From Christensenellaceae bacterium OttesenSCG-928-K19 (GTDB lineage: Bacteria > Bacillota > Clostridia > Christensenellales > Christensenellaceae): a stretch of 56,172 bases of DNA. The notes beneath the pieces were generated by a model that was given only the letters and a program-made list of their open reading frames with translations, was not told the origin of the DNA and made no database searches. A program made the position numbers and the translations under genes. The stretch's first letter is position 1; every line of letters begins with the position of its first letter. The stretch spans positions 1 through 56,172 of the forward strand of contig JAJDHD010000014.1 of assembly GCA_030266015.1 (NCBI GenBank). Reading direction: 5' to 3'. Positions 35,114-45,307 of this stretch are shown in pieces.

Positions 35114-35163
35114 GTTTTGGGTATTTATGTAGCAGAATGAAGCAAATGAAAGAAGGGGAGCAC

Positions 35164-36144
35164 ATGAATTATTATAAGCCGGCAAATGCAGACCTGGAAA
35201 TATCACAGATGGCAATGGGAAGCTGGGCGCTGGGAGGCGATAGCTACTGGGGCGCATCGCCGGATGAAAAGCTGGCGTTTTCTGCTGTGGATGCGGCGCT
35301 TGATATGGGTATTAACTTGTTTGATACGGCAGAATCCTATGGCGGTGGCGGCTCGGATGAATTTTTGGGTAGGGCAATGGCGGGCAGGCGTGGCAAGTTT
35401 ATTATTTCAGAAAAAATATATTTAGATAAGCTGCACGAGGCCGACATGGCACGCAGCCTGGAGCTGAGTTTGAAGCTGCTGAAAACAGATTATGTTGACA
35501 TCCTGTCGCCGCATTTTGCCAGCAGGGAGGTTCCTTTTGAAGAAACATTTGGCGCAATGGAAAAAATGCAAAAGCAGGGCAAGGTGCGGTATCTGGGCCT
35601 GAGTAATTTTGGCGTACAGTCGCTGCGCAAGGTGGAAGAGATTGGCATGATAGATAAGATAGTGCTGCATCAATTGCCCTATAATCTGCTTTTGCGCGCA
35701 GTCGAGTTTGGTATTTTACAGGAAACCCAAAAACATGGTATTGGTATTGTTTGCTACAGCACACTTGCACAGGGGCTATTGACAGGCAGATACCAGCAGA
35801 CGGAGCAGGTGCCGGAAAACCTGAAAGTGGTTGGGTTTTTCCGCAGCAAGGAAAGGGAACAGGAGCTGTTTAAAGCAATTCGTGCCATCACATCTTATTG
35901 CAGAGACAATGGTCTTTCCATGCCGGCAACATCCATTGCGTGGCTGTTGAAGCAGCCGGGAGTTGCCAGCGTGCTTACGGGCGCATCCACGCCCATGGAA
36001 TTGCAGCAAAATGAGAAAGCACTGGAGGTTGACCCCAATCCAAGGATGGTGGAGGAGTTGTCTGCGCTTACCGAAAGATTAAAGGAATTGATGGGATCAA
36101 ATGCCGATATGTGGAACGGCGAGGAGGACAGCCGTATCTATTGA
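35164..36144 (+). CDS. Aldo/keto reductase
   Basis: NADPH-dependent oxidoreductase of the AKR superfamily, 326 residues, a TIM barrel. The catalytic tetrad is visible: Asp and Tyr in NLFDTAESYGGG, Lys in IISEKIYL, His in DILSPHFAS. C-terminal cofactor-binding part SVLTGASTPMELQQNEKAL. ATG 35164 with AGGGGAG upstream is preferred over the ATG 27 bases earlier. The substrate is unknown. Its last 7 bases overlap the end of folC, which runs the other way. Confidence 0.9.
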   Translation: MNYYKPANADLEISQMAMGSWALGGDSYWGASPDEKLAFSAVDAALDMGINLFDTAESYGGGGSDEFLGRAMAGRRGKFIISEKIYLDKLHEADMARSLELSLKLLKTDYVDILSPHFASREVPFEETFGAMEKMQKQGKVRYLGLSNFGVQSLRKVEEIGMIDKIVLHQLPYNLLLRAVEFGILQETQKHGIGIVCYSTLAQGLLTGRYQQTEQVPENLKVVGFFRSKEREQELFKAIRAITSYCRDNGLSMPATSIAWLLKQPGVASVLTGASTPMELQQNEKALEVDPNPRMVEELSALTERLKELMGSNADMWNGEEDSRIY

Positions 36145-37271
36145 GAAGGCGGTATCTCCACCGAAAGCCCCAACTTATTCATGGCGTAAGGCACAAGGTA
36201 AAAAGAGCCGCATACCACAAGTATGCCTCTTTTTTGTTGTGAAAGCTCCAGGGCATAGTCAAACGCATAGGAAGGGTCTTCCATGGGCTGCGCGTTGTCA
36301 AAATACTGCGCGAATTCCCTTGAAGTAAGCCCGCGGTTTTTTTCTGCCCGTGTGCATACAATTTGGTTTGCAAAAGTCTTTATTTCCTGCGCTATGGCGG
36401 GGACATCTTTGTCCTCCATCACAGCACACAATGCGGTAATATTCTTTTTGCTAAAATACCGTTTTACCGTGTCCGCAAGAACGCGCATGGCGGCGGGATT
36501 GTGCGCCGAATCTATCAGCACGCCGTCCACATATTGCGTGCGTGCGGGAATGTAAGCCTGTTTTAACCCCTGCAAAATATCATCAGCAGGGATGCCCAAC
36601 TCGTATGCCGCAATGGCGGCGACGCAGGCGTTTTGTACCTGTACGGGGGAAACGGCGCTGATATACGCGTCCTTCATATACAGGGATTGATATCGGAAGT
36701 CAAAAACCTGGCCGCCGGTGTCTGCGCTGTGTATGCGTATTGATTTTTCGTCCAGCACAATCAATTGTGCGTTCAGCCGTTCACATGTCTTTTTGATGAC
36801 GTCCATCGCTTCTCTTTGTTGCGGGTGGCAAATGACTGTGCCGCCCCATGTGATAATGCCACACTTCTCCCGCGCGATCTTTTGTATGGTGTCGCCCAGT
36901 TCTTTGGTGTGGTCAAAGCTGATGGGGGTAATGACCTGAATATGGGAATCGATGACGTTTGTCTGATCCTTGCGCCCGCCCAGCCCGGTTTCGATTACGG
37001 CGTATTCCACTTCGTTGTCCGCAAACCATTGGAGCGCAATGCGCGCCCATACGCCAAAAAAGTGTTCGCCTGCGTCACGGCGCTCCAGCTTCATGTACGC
37101 ATCATAATCCTGCGGCTCCATCTCTTTGCCGTTGATGCGGAAACGCTCCAGCGGGGAAAGGATGTGCGGCGACGTAAAAAGCCCGCAGCGGTGATGGATG
37201 GACAGGATGTCCGCCAAATACTGCGCTGTGGAGCCTTTTGCGTTTGTGCCGGCAAGGTGGATATATTCCAT
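36138..37271 (-). CDS. folC: Folylpolyglutamate synthase / dihydrofolate synthase, short N-terminus
   Basis: ATP-dependent ligase adding glutamate to folates (and perhaps to dihydropteroate), Mur-ligase fold; 377 residues. P-loop GTNAKGSTA is at residues 8-16, then the Mur-type SPHILSPLERFRINGKEM, ETGLGGRKDQTN, SFDHTKELG and IDSAHNPAAM. Most FolC proteins have about 35-45 residues before the P-loop; here only 7 are available, because the gene starts 3 bases after the valS stop. The ribosome site is poor, so it probably depends on coupling to valS. The 3' end overlaps a convergent aldo/keto reductase gene. Confidence 0.92.
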   Translation of the reverse strand: MEYIHLAGTNAKGSTAQYLADILSIHHRCGLFTSPHILSPLERFRINGKEMEPQDYDAYMKLERRDAGEHFFGVWARIALQWFADNEVEYAVIETGLGGRKDQTNVIDSHIQVITPISFDHTKELGDTIQKIAREKCGIITWGGTVICHPQQREAMDVIKKTCERLNAQLIVLDEKSIRIHSADTGGQVFDFRYQSLYMKDAYISAVSPVQVQNACVAAIAAYELGIPADDILQGLKQAYIPARTQYVDGVLIDSAHNPAAMRVLADTVKRYFSKKNITALCAVMEDKDVPAIAQEIKTFANQIVCTRAEKNRGLTSREFAQYFDNAQPMEDPSYAFDYALELSQQKRGILVVCGSFYLVPYAMNKLGLSVEIPPSQ

Positions 37272-37274
37272 AGT

Positions 37275-39905
37275 CTATTTTATACTTTCTAAATATTCCA
37301 GCCGTTCGGCAAGCTTTTGTTTCATCTCAGTGTGCATTTGCAGTTTTTCCTTTTCTTCCTGCACAAGCGATTCGGGGGCTTTGTCGGTAAACCCTTTATT
37401 ATTCAGCTTGCCTTGTGCGCGCGCAATCTCCTGCTCGGTTTGCTTCAGTTCTTTTTGCAGCCGCTCCGTTTCCTTGCCAATGTCGATCAACTCGCTTAAG
37501 GGCAGGAAGGCTTCGCCTACAGGGCAGACAACGGAAACACTGTTCTCGGGGATGTCATTTTGATTAGAAATAAGTACCACTTCATCTGCGTAAGCCAGCT
37601 TTTTGATGTATTCCTCGCACGCTTTTATGGCGTTTTCATTTTGTGCTAATATGGTCAGCGTTGTGCGCACGCTGGGGGGTACGTTCATGTCCGCGCGCTG
37701 GCCCCTGATGGCGCGGATCAGCTCCATCACGTCGGCCATTTGCTTTGCGTCCTGCTCTAACCCGGCAAACTCTACTTTCGGCCAACTGGAAAGCATAATG
37801 GTTTCATCTGCACCGGGCAGAGAGGTGTAAATCTCCTCTGTGAGGAAGGGCATAAACGGATGCAGCAGCTTCAATGTGTTTTTGAGCACATAGACAAGCA
37901 CGTTTATGGTTGATTCCTTTACCTGTGTGTCTTCGCCATACAGGCGTGGTTTTGCCATCTCAATGTACCAGTCGCAAAGTTCACTCCATGTGAAGTCGTA
38001 GATACGCTGCGTGGCAAGCCCAAGTTCCATGTCATCCATGTTTTGTGTAATCTCGGTGATTGCGGTGTTTAGGCCGGAAATGATCCATTTATCTGCAATA
38101 TCCAGCTTGGATTCGTCTATTGTGCCAGTTTTGCCATCACTGTTCATCAGCACAAAGCGTGAAGCGTTCCATATTTTATTGGCAAAATTACGGGCGGCCT
38201 CCACTTTCTTTGTATAAAACCGCATGTCGTTGCCCGGGCTAACGCCCATAGCAAGTGAAAACCGCAGTGCGTCTGCGCCATATTCGTCTATCACTTCCAG
38301 CGGGTCTACGCCGTTGTCCAGGGACTTGGACATCTTGCGCCCCTGTTCGTCGCGCACGATGCCGTGAATGTTGACATAGCGGAAGGGCACGTCGCCCATC
38401 ATTTCCATGCCAAATACAATCATACGCGCCACCCAGAAGAAAATGATGTCGTAGCCCGTCACCAATACGTCGGTGGGGTAGAAGAATTTCAGCTCAGGCG
38501 TTTCGTCCGGCCAGCCCAATGTGGAAAAAGGCCACAAGCCGGAAGAAAACCAGGTATCGAGCACATCCTCATCCTGTGTGAAAACGGTGCAGCCACAGTC
38601 GCAAGCGGTGGGTGCGTCAATTTCCACCACCGTTTTACCACAATCATTGCAGGTGTAGGCGGGGATGCGGTGTCCCCACCAAAGCTGGCGGGAGATACAC
38701 CAGTCGCGGATATTGTACATCCAATTAAAGTAAATTTTGGCAAAACGCTCGGGCACAAATTTGATCCGCCCGTCCTCCACGGCTTCTATGGCGGGTTTTG
38801 CCAGTTCCTTCATTTTTACAAACCATTGCTTGGAGATAATAGGCTCAATGGTGGTGTTGCAGCGGTAGCAATGCCCAACATTGTGGACATGGTCTTCCGT
38901 TTCGGCAAGCAGCCCCTCGTCCTTTAAATCCGCGACGATCTGGTTGCGTGCTTCATTGCGGTCAAGGCCGGCATAGTCGCCGCCGTTATTGTTGATAATG
39001 CCTGCGTCGTCCATGATGCGGGGCATGGGCAGGTTGTGCCGTTTGCCAACCTCATAGTCGTTAGGATCATGTGCCGGCGTGATTTTTACCGCGCCGGTGC
39101 CGAATTCCATATCCACATACTCGTCGGCAATTACCGGGATTTTGCGGTTCATCAGTGGCAATATGACATTTTTGCCAATTAAATCCTTATAGCGTTCGTC
39201 CTTTGGGTTTACAGCCACTGCGGTATCACCCAGCATGGTTTCCGGCCGCGTGGTGGCAACCACTATGCCCTTGCCGCCGTCTTCGGCAGGATAACGGATG
39301 TGCCACAGGTGGGAATCCCGTTCCTCATATTCCACCTCGGCATCGGACAGGGCGGTGAGGCAGCTTGGGCACCAGTTGATGATGCGGTCGCCCTGGTAAA
39401 TGAGGCCTTTGTCGTATAGCTTCTTGAAGGCAACCCGCACAGCCCGGTTGCATCCTTCGTCCATAGTAAAGCGCTCGCGCTCCCAGTCAAGGGAAGAGCC
39501 AAGCTTTTTTAGCTGTTCGGAAATACGCCCGCCGTATTGATCTTTCCACGCCCAGGCGCGTGTGAGAAAGGCCTCGCGGCCTATTTCTTCCTTGGTAAGC
39601 CCTTCTTCTGCCATCGCGTCCACTATTTTCACTTCGGTGGCAATGCTGGCGTGATCCATGCCCGGCATCCACAGGGCGGCGTAGCCTTGCATCCGCTTGG
39701 TGCGGATGAGCGCATCTTGAATCATATTGTCGAGCGCGTGTCCCATGTGAAGCTGACCGGTGATATTAGGTGGAGGAATAACGATGGTAAAAGGTTTTTT
39801 ATTCTCATCCACCTCCGCGTGAAAGTAGCCCTTCTCCATCCAATGTTTATAGATCCGGTCTTCTGTTTGCTTTGGGTCATATGTTTTGCTCAGTTCCTTG
39901 GCCAT
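37275..39905 (-). CDS. valS: Valyl-tRNA synthetase
   Basis: Class I synthetase charging tRNA-Val; 876 residues. The HIGH-type motif is in [16 protein letters not shown] (about residue 40), the CP1 editing domain follows, and KMSKS is in [11 protein letters not shown]. It ends with the usual ValS C-terminal coiled coil ([19 protein letters not shown] and on). ATG 39905 gives [15 protein letters not shown], and GGAGG lies about 10 bases ahead. No T-box leader was found upstream. folC follows directly, the common valS-folC pair of Bacillota. Confidence 0.97.
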   Translation of the reverse strand: MAKELSKTYDPKQTEDRIYKHWMEKGYFHAEVDENKKPFTIVIPPPNITGQLHMGHALDNMIQDALIRTKRMQGYAALWMPGMDHASIATEVKIVDAMAEEGLTKEEIGREAFLTRAWAWKDQYGGRISEQLKKLGSSLDWERERFTMDEGCNRAVRVAFKKLYDKGLIYQGDRIINWCPSCLTALSDAEVEYEERDSHLWHIRYPAEDGGKGIVVATTRPETMLGDTAVAVNPKDERYKDLIGKNVILPLMNRKIPVIADEYVDMEFGTGAVKITPAHDPNDYEVGKRHNLPMPRIMDDAGIINNNGGDYAGLDRNEARNQIVADLKDEGLLAETEDHVHNVGHCYRCNTTIEPIISKQWFVKMKELAKPAIEAVEDGRIKFVPERFAKIYFNWMYNIRDWCISRQLWWGHRIPAYTCNDCGKTVVEIDAPTACDCGCTVFTQDEDVLDTWFSSGLWPFSTLGWPDETPELKFFYPTDVLVTGYDIIFFWVARMIVFGMEMMGDVPFRYVNIHGIVRDEQGRKMSKSLDNGVDPLEVIDEYGADALRFSLAMGVSPGNDMRFYTKKVEAARNFANKIWNASRFVLMNSDGKTGTIDESKLDIADKWIISGLNTAITEITQNMDDMELGLATQRIYDFTWSELCDWYIEMAKPRLYGEDTQVKESTINVLVYVLKNTLKLLHPFMPFLTEEIYTSLPGADETIMLSSWPKVEFAGLEQDAKQMADVMELIRAIRGQRADMNVPPSVRTTLTILAQNENAIKACEEYIKKLAYADEVVLISNQNDIPENSVSVVCPVGEAFLPLSELIDIGKETERLQKELKQTEQEIARAQGKLNNKGFTDKAPESLVQEEKEKLQMHTEMKQKLAERLEYLESIK

Positions 39906-39934
39906 AAAAAAGAATCCTCCAACTATAATTAAAC

Positions 39935-40123
39935 TTAGAATGCCATAATCAATATAAAGCCGGCTACCACAATGGCAAGCCCGACGCATTTTGTAATAAA
40001 ATTGGCATGGGGTCCTTGCATTCGCGCCGATATTTTGGATGAAAGGAACGTGATAAGCGCCCCGCAAACCAGCAATACAATACCTGCGATTCCAGTGGTG
40101 GTAATGCTTGAAAAAAACTCCAT
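39935..40123 (-). CDS. Small two-helix membrane protein
   Basis: 62-residue protein with two hydrophobic helices ([17 protein letters not shown] and [15 protein letters not shown]) joined by a basic loop [16 protein letters not shown] do not recognise a family. AGGAGG lies just before ATG 40123 on the minus strand; the open frame extends further but without a site. It lies 29 bases ahead of valS and is probably co-transcribed with it. The function is unknown. Confidence 0.65.
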   Translation of the reverse strand: MEFFSSITTTGIAGIVLLVCGALITFLSSKISARMQGPHANFITKCVGLAIVVAGFILIMAF

Positions 40124-40305
40124 GCGTGCCTCCTGCCTGTTTTTAACGCCCAATGATAAGGCGCACCCAATAATTATAGCTCTTGTGACGGCTTTTTTCA
40201 ACATTTGACGGTGAAGCTGGGTAATGATTTACCGTGCGGCAAGGAATAGAGCGGTGTAGAGTATGCGCTTTTTTAGCGGCAGGCAGTATTTAGAGGACGG
40301 CTGAA

Positions 40306-40569
40306 CGAATGAATGTTCGTATATGTGCGAATGTTTATTCTGGTGTGGCGATTCGATTCGGATTTTCCTTGCGCTTTTTTTATCAATACGTTATCATAAT
40401 GGCATGGGTTGGCGGCAAGCTGCAAAAACAGCATATGTAGCGCTTTTTGTTATTTAACCTGCGTCAGCGCCACATCATGTGGACGGGGAACCAGGATAAA
40501 AAATGTGCGCTCGGCTGTGCTTTGCGGGGTTGGCCTGCGGTTTTTTGGTAAAAGAAGAAACCCGCAGGC
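40306..40569 (+). promoter_or_regulatory. Leader of the purine permease gene: candidate operators, promoter and alternative pairing
   Basis: Three things are visible. (1) A cluster of CGAA/TTCG sites, 40306-40331; AATGTTCGTATAT (40312-40324), read on the minus strand, fits the Bacillus PurBox consensus at 12 of 13 positions. (2) A possible promoter: TTGCGC (40369-40374), 17-base spacer, TATCAT (40392-40397). (3) CCTGCG occurs at 40459 and again as GCCTGCGG (40533-40540, followed by six T), and both can pair with CCGCAGGC (40562-40569). No purine riboswitch core was found. Purine-responsive control is inferred, and the promoter is weak. Confidence 0.45.
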
Positions 40570-40597
40570 TGAGTTACAAATTTGTTGGAGGTGTATT

Positions 40598-42097
40598 ATG
40601 GAAAAGTTTTTTAAACTGAGCGACAACAAGACGAATTTTCGAACAGAAGTAATCGCGGGTTTTACAACATTTTTCACAATGGCGTATATTATTTTTGTGA
40701 ACCCGAATATGCTGGCGGAAACCGGCATGGATTATGGTAGTGTTACAGTGGCAACCTGCCTGGCGGCGGCAATTGGCACACTGCTTATCGGGCTTATGAG
40801 TAATTACCCGTTTGCGCAGGCGCCCGGCATGGGATTAAATGCCTTTTTTGTTTACACGGTGTGCTTCTCCATGGCATGGCAATGGGAAGGCGCGCTTGCC
40901 GCGGTGTTTATTTCCGGTATCATTTTTATTGTTATTACACTTTCTGGTGCACGTGGCGCGATTTTAAACGCTGTGCCGCGGTCACTGAAATATGCGATTG
41001 GCGCGGGCATAGGGCTGTTTATTGCTTCTATCGGCCTCAAAAATGGCTCCATGCTGTCTATATCGGAGTCAGGGTTTTTCATTGGCAGCTTTGCGAACCC
41101 ACTGCTGATTCATACGCTGATTGGCATTATATTAACGATTATCCTGATGGTATTGAAAGTAAAAGGTGCAATACTGATTGGCATTGTAATCTCTGCGGTG
41201 ATAGGTATTGTGATGCCGGATGGCACGGGAAGTACCATTACGGCATTATCCGGCGTGACGCTGACGCCGCTGGCCATCACCGGTTTTATCATGTTTGCCC
41301 TGCTGGTGCTGTTTGTGATTGTGTGGGGAGTTACCAAAAAGAAAGTAGCGGGTATATTGGCGGGGGTCTCCCTCGCGGCGACAGTTATATTCCTTATCTT
41401 AAACCTTGTAATGGGTGACCAGTCGATTTCCATGGCGGGGACGTTTATGAAAATGGACTTCACGGCAATGTTCCCAGGTAACCAAAATATGATTACAGAA
41501 GTAATCTCCTTCATCACAGTTATTTTGGCCTTTTTGATGATTGACATGTTCGACACAATGGGTACGATCATTGGAACGGCGGAAAAAGCCGGGTATTTGG
41601 ACAAAGACGGCAACCTGCCCAAGGCAAACCAGGCCATGATGGCAGACGCGATTGCTACGGCGGTGGGTGCAGCGTTTGGTACATCCACTGTTACCACATA
41701 TGTGGAAAGTGTAGCTGGTGTAAACGAAGGTGGGCGTACAGGCCTTACCTCCGTTGTTGTTGCCATATTGTTTGTGCTGGCGCTGATCTTTGCCCCCATA
41801 GCGGGGATTATTCCCAGCACGGCGACAGCCCCAGCGCTTATCGTTGTGGGGATATTGATGATGAGCCCGCTCAAGAAAATAGATTGGGATAACTTTGCGG
41901 AGGCTGCCCCGGCGTTTATGACAATACTGATGATGGCGTTCACATCGTCTATCACAGATGGAATCGCATTCGGCTTCTTTACCTATGTAATCTGCAAGGT
42001 GTTTACGAAAAAAGCCAGAGAGATCGGCGGTATTATGTGGGGTATTGTGATTGTCTTTATCATCTATTATGTGATGCGGGCAATTGTGATTGGCTAA
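40598..42097 (+). CDS. NCS2-family purine permease (hypoxanthine/guanine/adenine type)
   Basis: 499-residue transporter of the AzgA/PbuG branch of NCS2. About 12-14 helices. Signatures: FRTEVIAGFTTFFTMAYIIF at the start, APGMGLNAFFVYTV, and LMIDMFDTMGTIIGTAEKAG in the middle, followed by ALGTSTVTTYVES-like AAFGTSTVTTYVESVAGV. ATG 40598 follows TTGGAGG. It precedes the purine biosynthesis genes on the same strand, which fits purine salvage; a 188-base gap with GGCCGG/CCGGCC pairing (about 42151-42176) separates it from purE. Confidence 0.92.
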   Translation: MEKFFKLSDNKTNFRTEVIAGFTTFFTMAYIIFVNPNMLAETGMDYGSVTVATCLAAAIGTLLIGLMSNYPFAQAPGMGLNAFFVYTVCFSMAWQWEGALAAVFISGIIFIVITLSGARGAILNAVPRSLKYAIGAGIGLFIASIGLKNGSMLSISESGFFIGSFANPLLIHTLIGIILTIILMVLKVKGAILIGIVISAVIGIVMPDGTGSTITALSGVTLTPLAITGFIMFALLVLFVIVWGVTKKKVAGILAGVSLAATVIFLILNLVMGDQSISMAGTFMKMDFTAMFPGNQNMITEVISFITVILAFLMIDMFDTMGTIIGTAEKAGYLDKDGNLPKANQAMMADAIATAVGAAFGTSTVTTYVESVAGVNEGGRTGLTSVVVAILFVLALIFAPIAGIIPSTATAPALIVVGILMMSPLKKIDWDNFAEAAPAFMTILMMAFTSSITDGIAFGFFTYVICKVFTKKAREIGGIMWGIVIVFIIYYVMRAIVIG

Positions 42098-42285
42098 CCG
42101 GTGACAGGGTGGCTTGTGGCGGTTATGTGGCCGGCTGGTGTATCCGGCCGGTCATTTCAATCGGTATGCCTTGCTGCGAATCAGCTGGAAGCAAAGCGCA
42201 ACGCAGGCACAACAAGATATGATGTATAGCAGTTTCCGGCACTTGCCATAGGGGAAGCTGTAATAAATAATTTGGAGGAAATCAA

Positions 42286-42777
42286 ATGAAGGTTGCGGTG
42301 ATCATGGGTTCAAAGAGTGACTACCCTGTGTTGGAAAAAGCATTGATGACATTACGGGACTTTGGCGTGGAGGCGGAGGTGCGTGTGATGTCGGCGCACA
42401 GAACGCCGGAGATTGCGGCGGAATATGCAAAAACCGCCAAAGAAAAAGGAATTGAAGTGATTATAGCTGCAGCGGGTAAAGCGGCGCACCTTGCGGGAGT
42501 GATAGCCGGGCACAGTACATTGCCGGTCATTGGGCTGCCCATCAAATCATCTACAATGGATGGGATGGATTCACTGCTTTCCACAGTGCAGATGCCGGAT
42601 GGAATACCTGTGGCGACGGTGGCAATAAACGGTGCCATGAACGCAGCGCTGCTGGCGGTGCAGATGCTGTCACTCAAATATAGTGAATTGCAGGAAAAAT
42701 TGGCGAAATTCAAAATAGATATGGAGCTGAAGGTGCTGGAAGCGGACGGGGAACTGCAAAAGGAACTGGGGAAATAA
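42286..42777 (+). CDS. purE: N5-carboxyaminoimidazole ribonucleotide mutase
   Basis: Class I PurE, moves the carboxyl group of N5-CAIR to give CAIR; 163 residues. It has [15 protein letters not shown] at the start, the substrate loop MSAHRTPE, and [20 protein letters not shown] with [31 protein letters not shown] precedes the ATG. First of a run of purine genes. No purK is present in the window, so its partner lies elsewhere. Confidence 0.96.
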   Translation: MKVAVIMGSKSDYPVLEKALMTLRDFGVEAEVRVMSAHRTPEIAAEYAKTAKEKGIEVIIAAAGKAAHLAGVIAGHSTLPVIGLPIKSSTMDGMDSLLSTVQMPDGIPVATVAINGAMNAALLAVQMLSLKYSELQEKLAKFKIDMELKVLEADGELQKELGK

Positions 42778-42830
42778 CACGCAAAAAGAGGCACGCATCA
42801 ATTTGGCGGGAAGTGACAGGAGCAAATTAT

Positions 42831-43538
42831 ATGCAAAAAGGCGAACAGCTATATGAGGGCAAGGCAAAAAGAGTATTTAAAACGGATCACCCGGATTATG
42901 TGATCGTAGACTATAAAGACGACGCAACCGCCTTCAATGGACTGAAGAAGGGGACGATCGTGGGTAAGGGTGTGGTGAACAATAAAGTATCCAACCATAT
43001 GTTTAAAATGCTGGAGAAAAGAGGCATCCCTACGCATTTTGTGGAGGAGATTTCAGATCGGGAAACGGTGGTTAAAAGTGTTTCCATTGTGCCGGTAGAA
43101 GTGATTGTGCGCAATATTGCGGCAGGTAGCCTAACAAAACGGCTGGGTATTCCCGAGGGTACAAAGCTGAAAAAGGCTGTGCTGGAATACAGCTATAAGA
43201 ATGATGAACTGGGTGATCCGATGATTAACGATTACCATGTATATGCCATGGAGCTTGCCACGCCGGAGGAACTCAAAAAAATTGCGGAATATTCATTTAA
43301 AGTGAATGAAGTCATGACGGAATACCTGAAACAGTTTGATATTGAATTGATTGACTTTAAGTTGGAGTTTGGCCGGTTTCATGGGGATATCATTTTGGCG
43401 GATGAGATTTCACCGGATACCTGCCGTTTTTGGGACAGTAAAACGGGCAAAAAGCTGGACAAAGACCGTTTCCGCCAGGACCTTGGAAATGTGGAGGATG
43501 CATATCAGGAGATATTGCACCGGCTGATGGGAAGCTGA
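42831..43538 (+). CDS. purC: SAICAR synthase
   Basis: Adds aspartate to CAIR to form SAICAR; 235 residues, the usual length. It begins [11 protein letters not shown], with the ATP/substrate blocks [39 protein letters not shown] and [33 protein letters not shown] 42831 is preferred, with CAGGAG 11 bases ahead; a GTG at 42813 would add six residues. Second gene of the purine run. Confidence 0.96.
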   Translation: MQKGEQLYEGKAKRVFKTDHPDYVIVDYKDDATAFNGLKKGTIVGKGVVNNKVSNHMFKMLEKRGIPTHFVEEISDRETVVKSVSIVPVEVIVRNIAAGSLTKRLGIPEGTKLKKAVLEYSYKNDELGDPMINDYHVYAMELATPEELKKIAEYSFKVNEVMTEYLKQFDIELIDFKLEFGRFHGDIILADEISPDTCRFWDSKTGKKLDKDRFRQDLGNVEDAYQEILHRLMGS

Positions 43539-43640
43539 GCCGGCCGTGCCGTGATGGAGAAATGGAGCATGGGGCTGGAAGGGCGCCCGGCGAAACGGAA
43601 TCAATAGATTTAACTATAAAATGAATACAGAGGTGTATCG

Positions 43641-44651
43641 ATGGGAGTTACTTATAAGGACGCCGGGGTAGACGTGGAGCGCGGCTACGAGGCGGTGAAG
43701 CTGATGAAGGAGCATGTGAAGAGAACGTTTGACAGCAACGTGATTACAGATCTTGGCTCGTTTGGCGGCATGTATGACCTTGGCGACGGCAATGTGCTGG
43801 TGGCGGGGACGGATGGCGTGGGCACAAAGCTGAAGGCGGCGTTTGCCATGCAAAAGAACGACACGGTGGGGATAGATTGCGTTGCCATGTGTGTGAATGA
43901 CGTGGTGTGCCATGGGGCAAAGCCATTGTTTTTCCTGGACTACATTGCGACGGGAGAGCTGATACCCGGCGTTGCGGCGGATATCGTCAAGGGTATTGCA
44001 GATGGCTGCCTACAGGCCGGTTGCGCGCTCATCGGCGGCGAGACGGCCGAAATGCCTGGGTTTTATGACGCGGGGGAATATGACCTTGCGGGATTTGCCG
44101 TGGGTATTGTGAATAAGGATAAAATTATCAATGGCAGCAAGATAACCGAGGGCGATGTGATTATTGGGCTTGGCTCCTCCGGTGTACACTCCAATGGGTT
44201 TTCGCTGGTGCGTAAGCTGTATAAGATGGACGAATCGCTTTTGACCACAAAAGTGGATGGAGACAGCCTTGGCGATTTATTGCTTGCGCCCACAAAAATT
44301 TATGTGAAATCAGTACAAATGCTGATTGATAATGTGGAGGTGGAAGGGATTGCGCATGTAACAGGCGGAGGTTTTTATGAAAACATCCCGCGCACACTGC
44401 CTAATGGCAAGATGGCAGAGATACACCTCGGCTCGTGGGAGATACCCAAAGTCTTTGACAAGATTATGGAAGATGCGCAGCTTTCCGAGAAGGATGCATA
44501 CGGTACATTCAACATGGGCATTGGCATGGTGGTGATCGTGCCGCCATATGAGGTAGATAATGCCCTGAATCTGTTGCGGGAGAATGGTGAGAAAGCATGG
44601 GCGATCGGTAAAGTGACAAAAGGCGACGGCGGTGTAAAGCTATGGGAGTAA
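43641..44651 (+). CDS. purM: Phosphoribosylformylglycinamidine cyclo-ligase (AIR synthetase)
   Basis: ATP-dependent ring closure of FGAM to AIR; 336 residues. It starts VTYKDAGVDVERGYEAVKLM and has DLGSFGGMYDLGDGNVLVAG, the TDGVGTKLKAAF loop, NDVVCHGAKPLFFLDYIATG and ALIGGETAEMPGFY. The 3' end overlaps purN by 10 bases, a sign of translational coupling. AGAGGTG precedes the ATG. purF, purL and purQ, which would feed it, are not in the window. Confidence 0.97.
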   Translation: MGVTYKDAGVDVERGYEAVKLMKEHVKRTFDSNVITDLGSFGGMYDLGDGNVLVAGTDGVGTKLKAAFAMQKNDTVGIDCVAMCVNDVVCHGAKPLFFLDYIATGELIPGVAADIVKGIADGCLQAGCALIGGETAEMPGFYDAGEYDLAGFAVGIVNKDKIINGSKITEGDVIIGLGSSGVHSNGFSLVRKLYKMDESLLTTKVDGDSLGDLLLAPTKIYVKSVQMLIDNVEVEGIAHVTGGGFYENIPRTLPNGKMAEIHLGSWEIPKVFDKIMEDAQLSEKDAYGTFNMGIGMVVIVPPYEVDNALNLLRENGEKAWAIGKVTKGDGGVKLWE

Positions 44652-45268
44652 AAAAATTTGCCGTGTTGGCATCTGGCGGCGGCACAGATTTTCAGTCGCT
44701 GATTGACGCTGTAAAAAAAGGGCAAATCAAGGCGGAGATTTGTTGCCTGATTGCAGGAAAGCCGGATATCTATGCCATAGAACGCGCAGAAAAAGCGGGC
44801 ATCCCGGTGAAGGTTGTGTGCAAAAAGGATTTTACGGATAACGAATCGTTTGATATTGCGGTACGGGATGCGTTGGTAGAAGCGGAGGCCGACTTTGCCG
44901 TGCTGGCAGGGTATTTGAGCATTATTGGGCCGGAGACGATAAAAGTATTTCCCAATAAGATTATCAATATCCACCCGGCATTGATCCCCAGCTTTTGTGG
45001 CATGGGGTATTACGGGCATCATGTGCACAATGCTGTGCTGGAGTCGGGGGTCAAGCTTTCGGGCGCGACGATACACTTTGTGGATGAAACGGCGGATACC
45101 GGTCCTATTATCATGCAGGAAACAGTGCCGGTGCTGGTGGATGATACAGTGGAAAGCCTGGCTATACGCGTGCTGAAAAAAGAACATGAAATGCTGCCCA
45201 AGGCAGTGGCGCTAATGGCGGAGGGTAGGCTGCAGGTTGAGGGAAAAAAAGTGAGGATTACCGAGTAA
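44642..45268 (+). CDS. purN: Phosphoribosylglycinamide formyltransferase
   Basis: Transfers formyl from 10-formyl-THF to GAR; 208 residues. It has FAVLASGGGTDFQSLIDAV at the start and the catalytic set: Asn and His in IINIHPALIPSF and Asp in HFVDETADTGPII. The common GRGSN-type loop reads GGGTD here (more often GGGSN). The start overlaps purM by 10 bases. purH follows after 39 bases. Confidence 0.96.
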   Translation: MGVKKFAVLASGGGTDFQSLIDAVKKGQIKAEICCLIAGKPDIYAIERAEKAGIPVKVVCKKDFTDNESFDIAVRDALVEAEADFAVLAGYLSIIGPETIKVFPNKIINIHPALIPSFCGMGYYGHHVHNAVLESGVKLSGATIHFVDETADTGPIIMQETVPVLVDDTVESLAIRVLKKEHEMLPKAVALMAEGRLQVEGKKVRITE

Positions 45269-45307
45269 TTCCGAATTATAAATTGGATATATAAAAGGAG
45301 AAAAGAA

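Noticed and set aside
39906-40400. T-box leader for valS on the minus strand
   Set aside because: No GGTGGTACCGCG-type T-box sequence was found before the small membrane gene or valS.
40400-40597. Purine (guanine/adenine), PRPP or ZTP riboswitch before the permease
   Set aside because: The conserved cores of these classes could not be matched by eye; only generic pairings and a PurBox-like site are seen.
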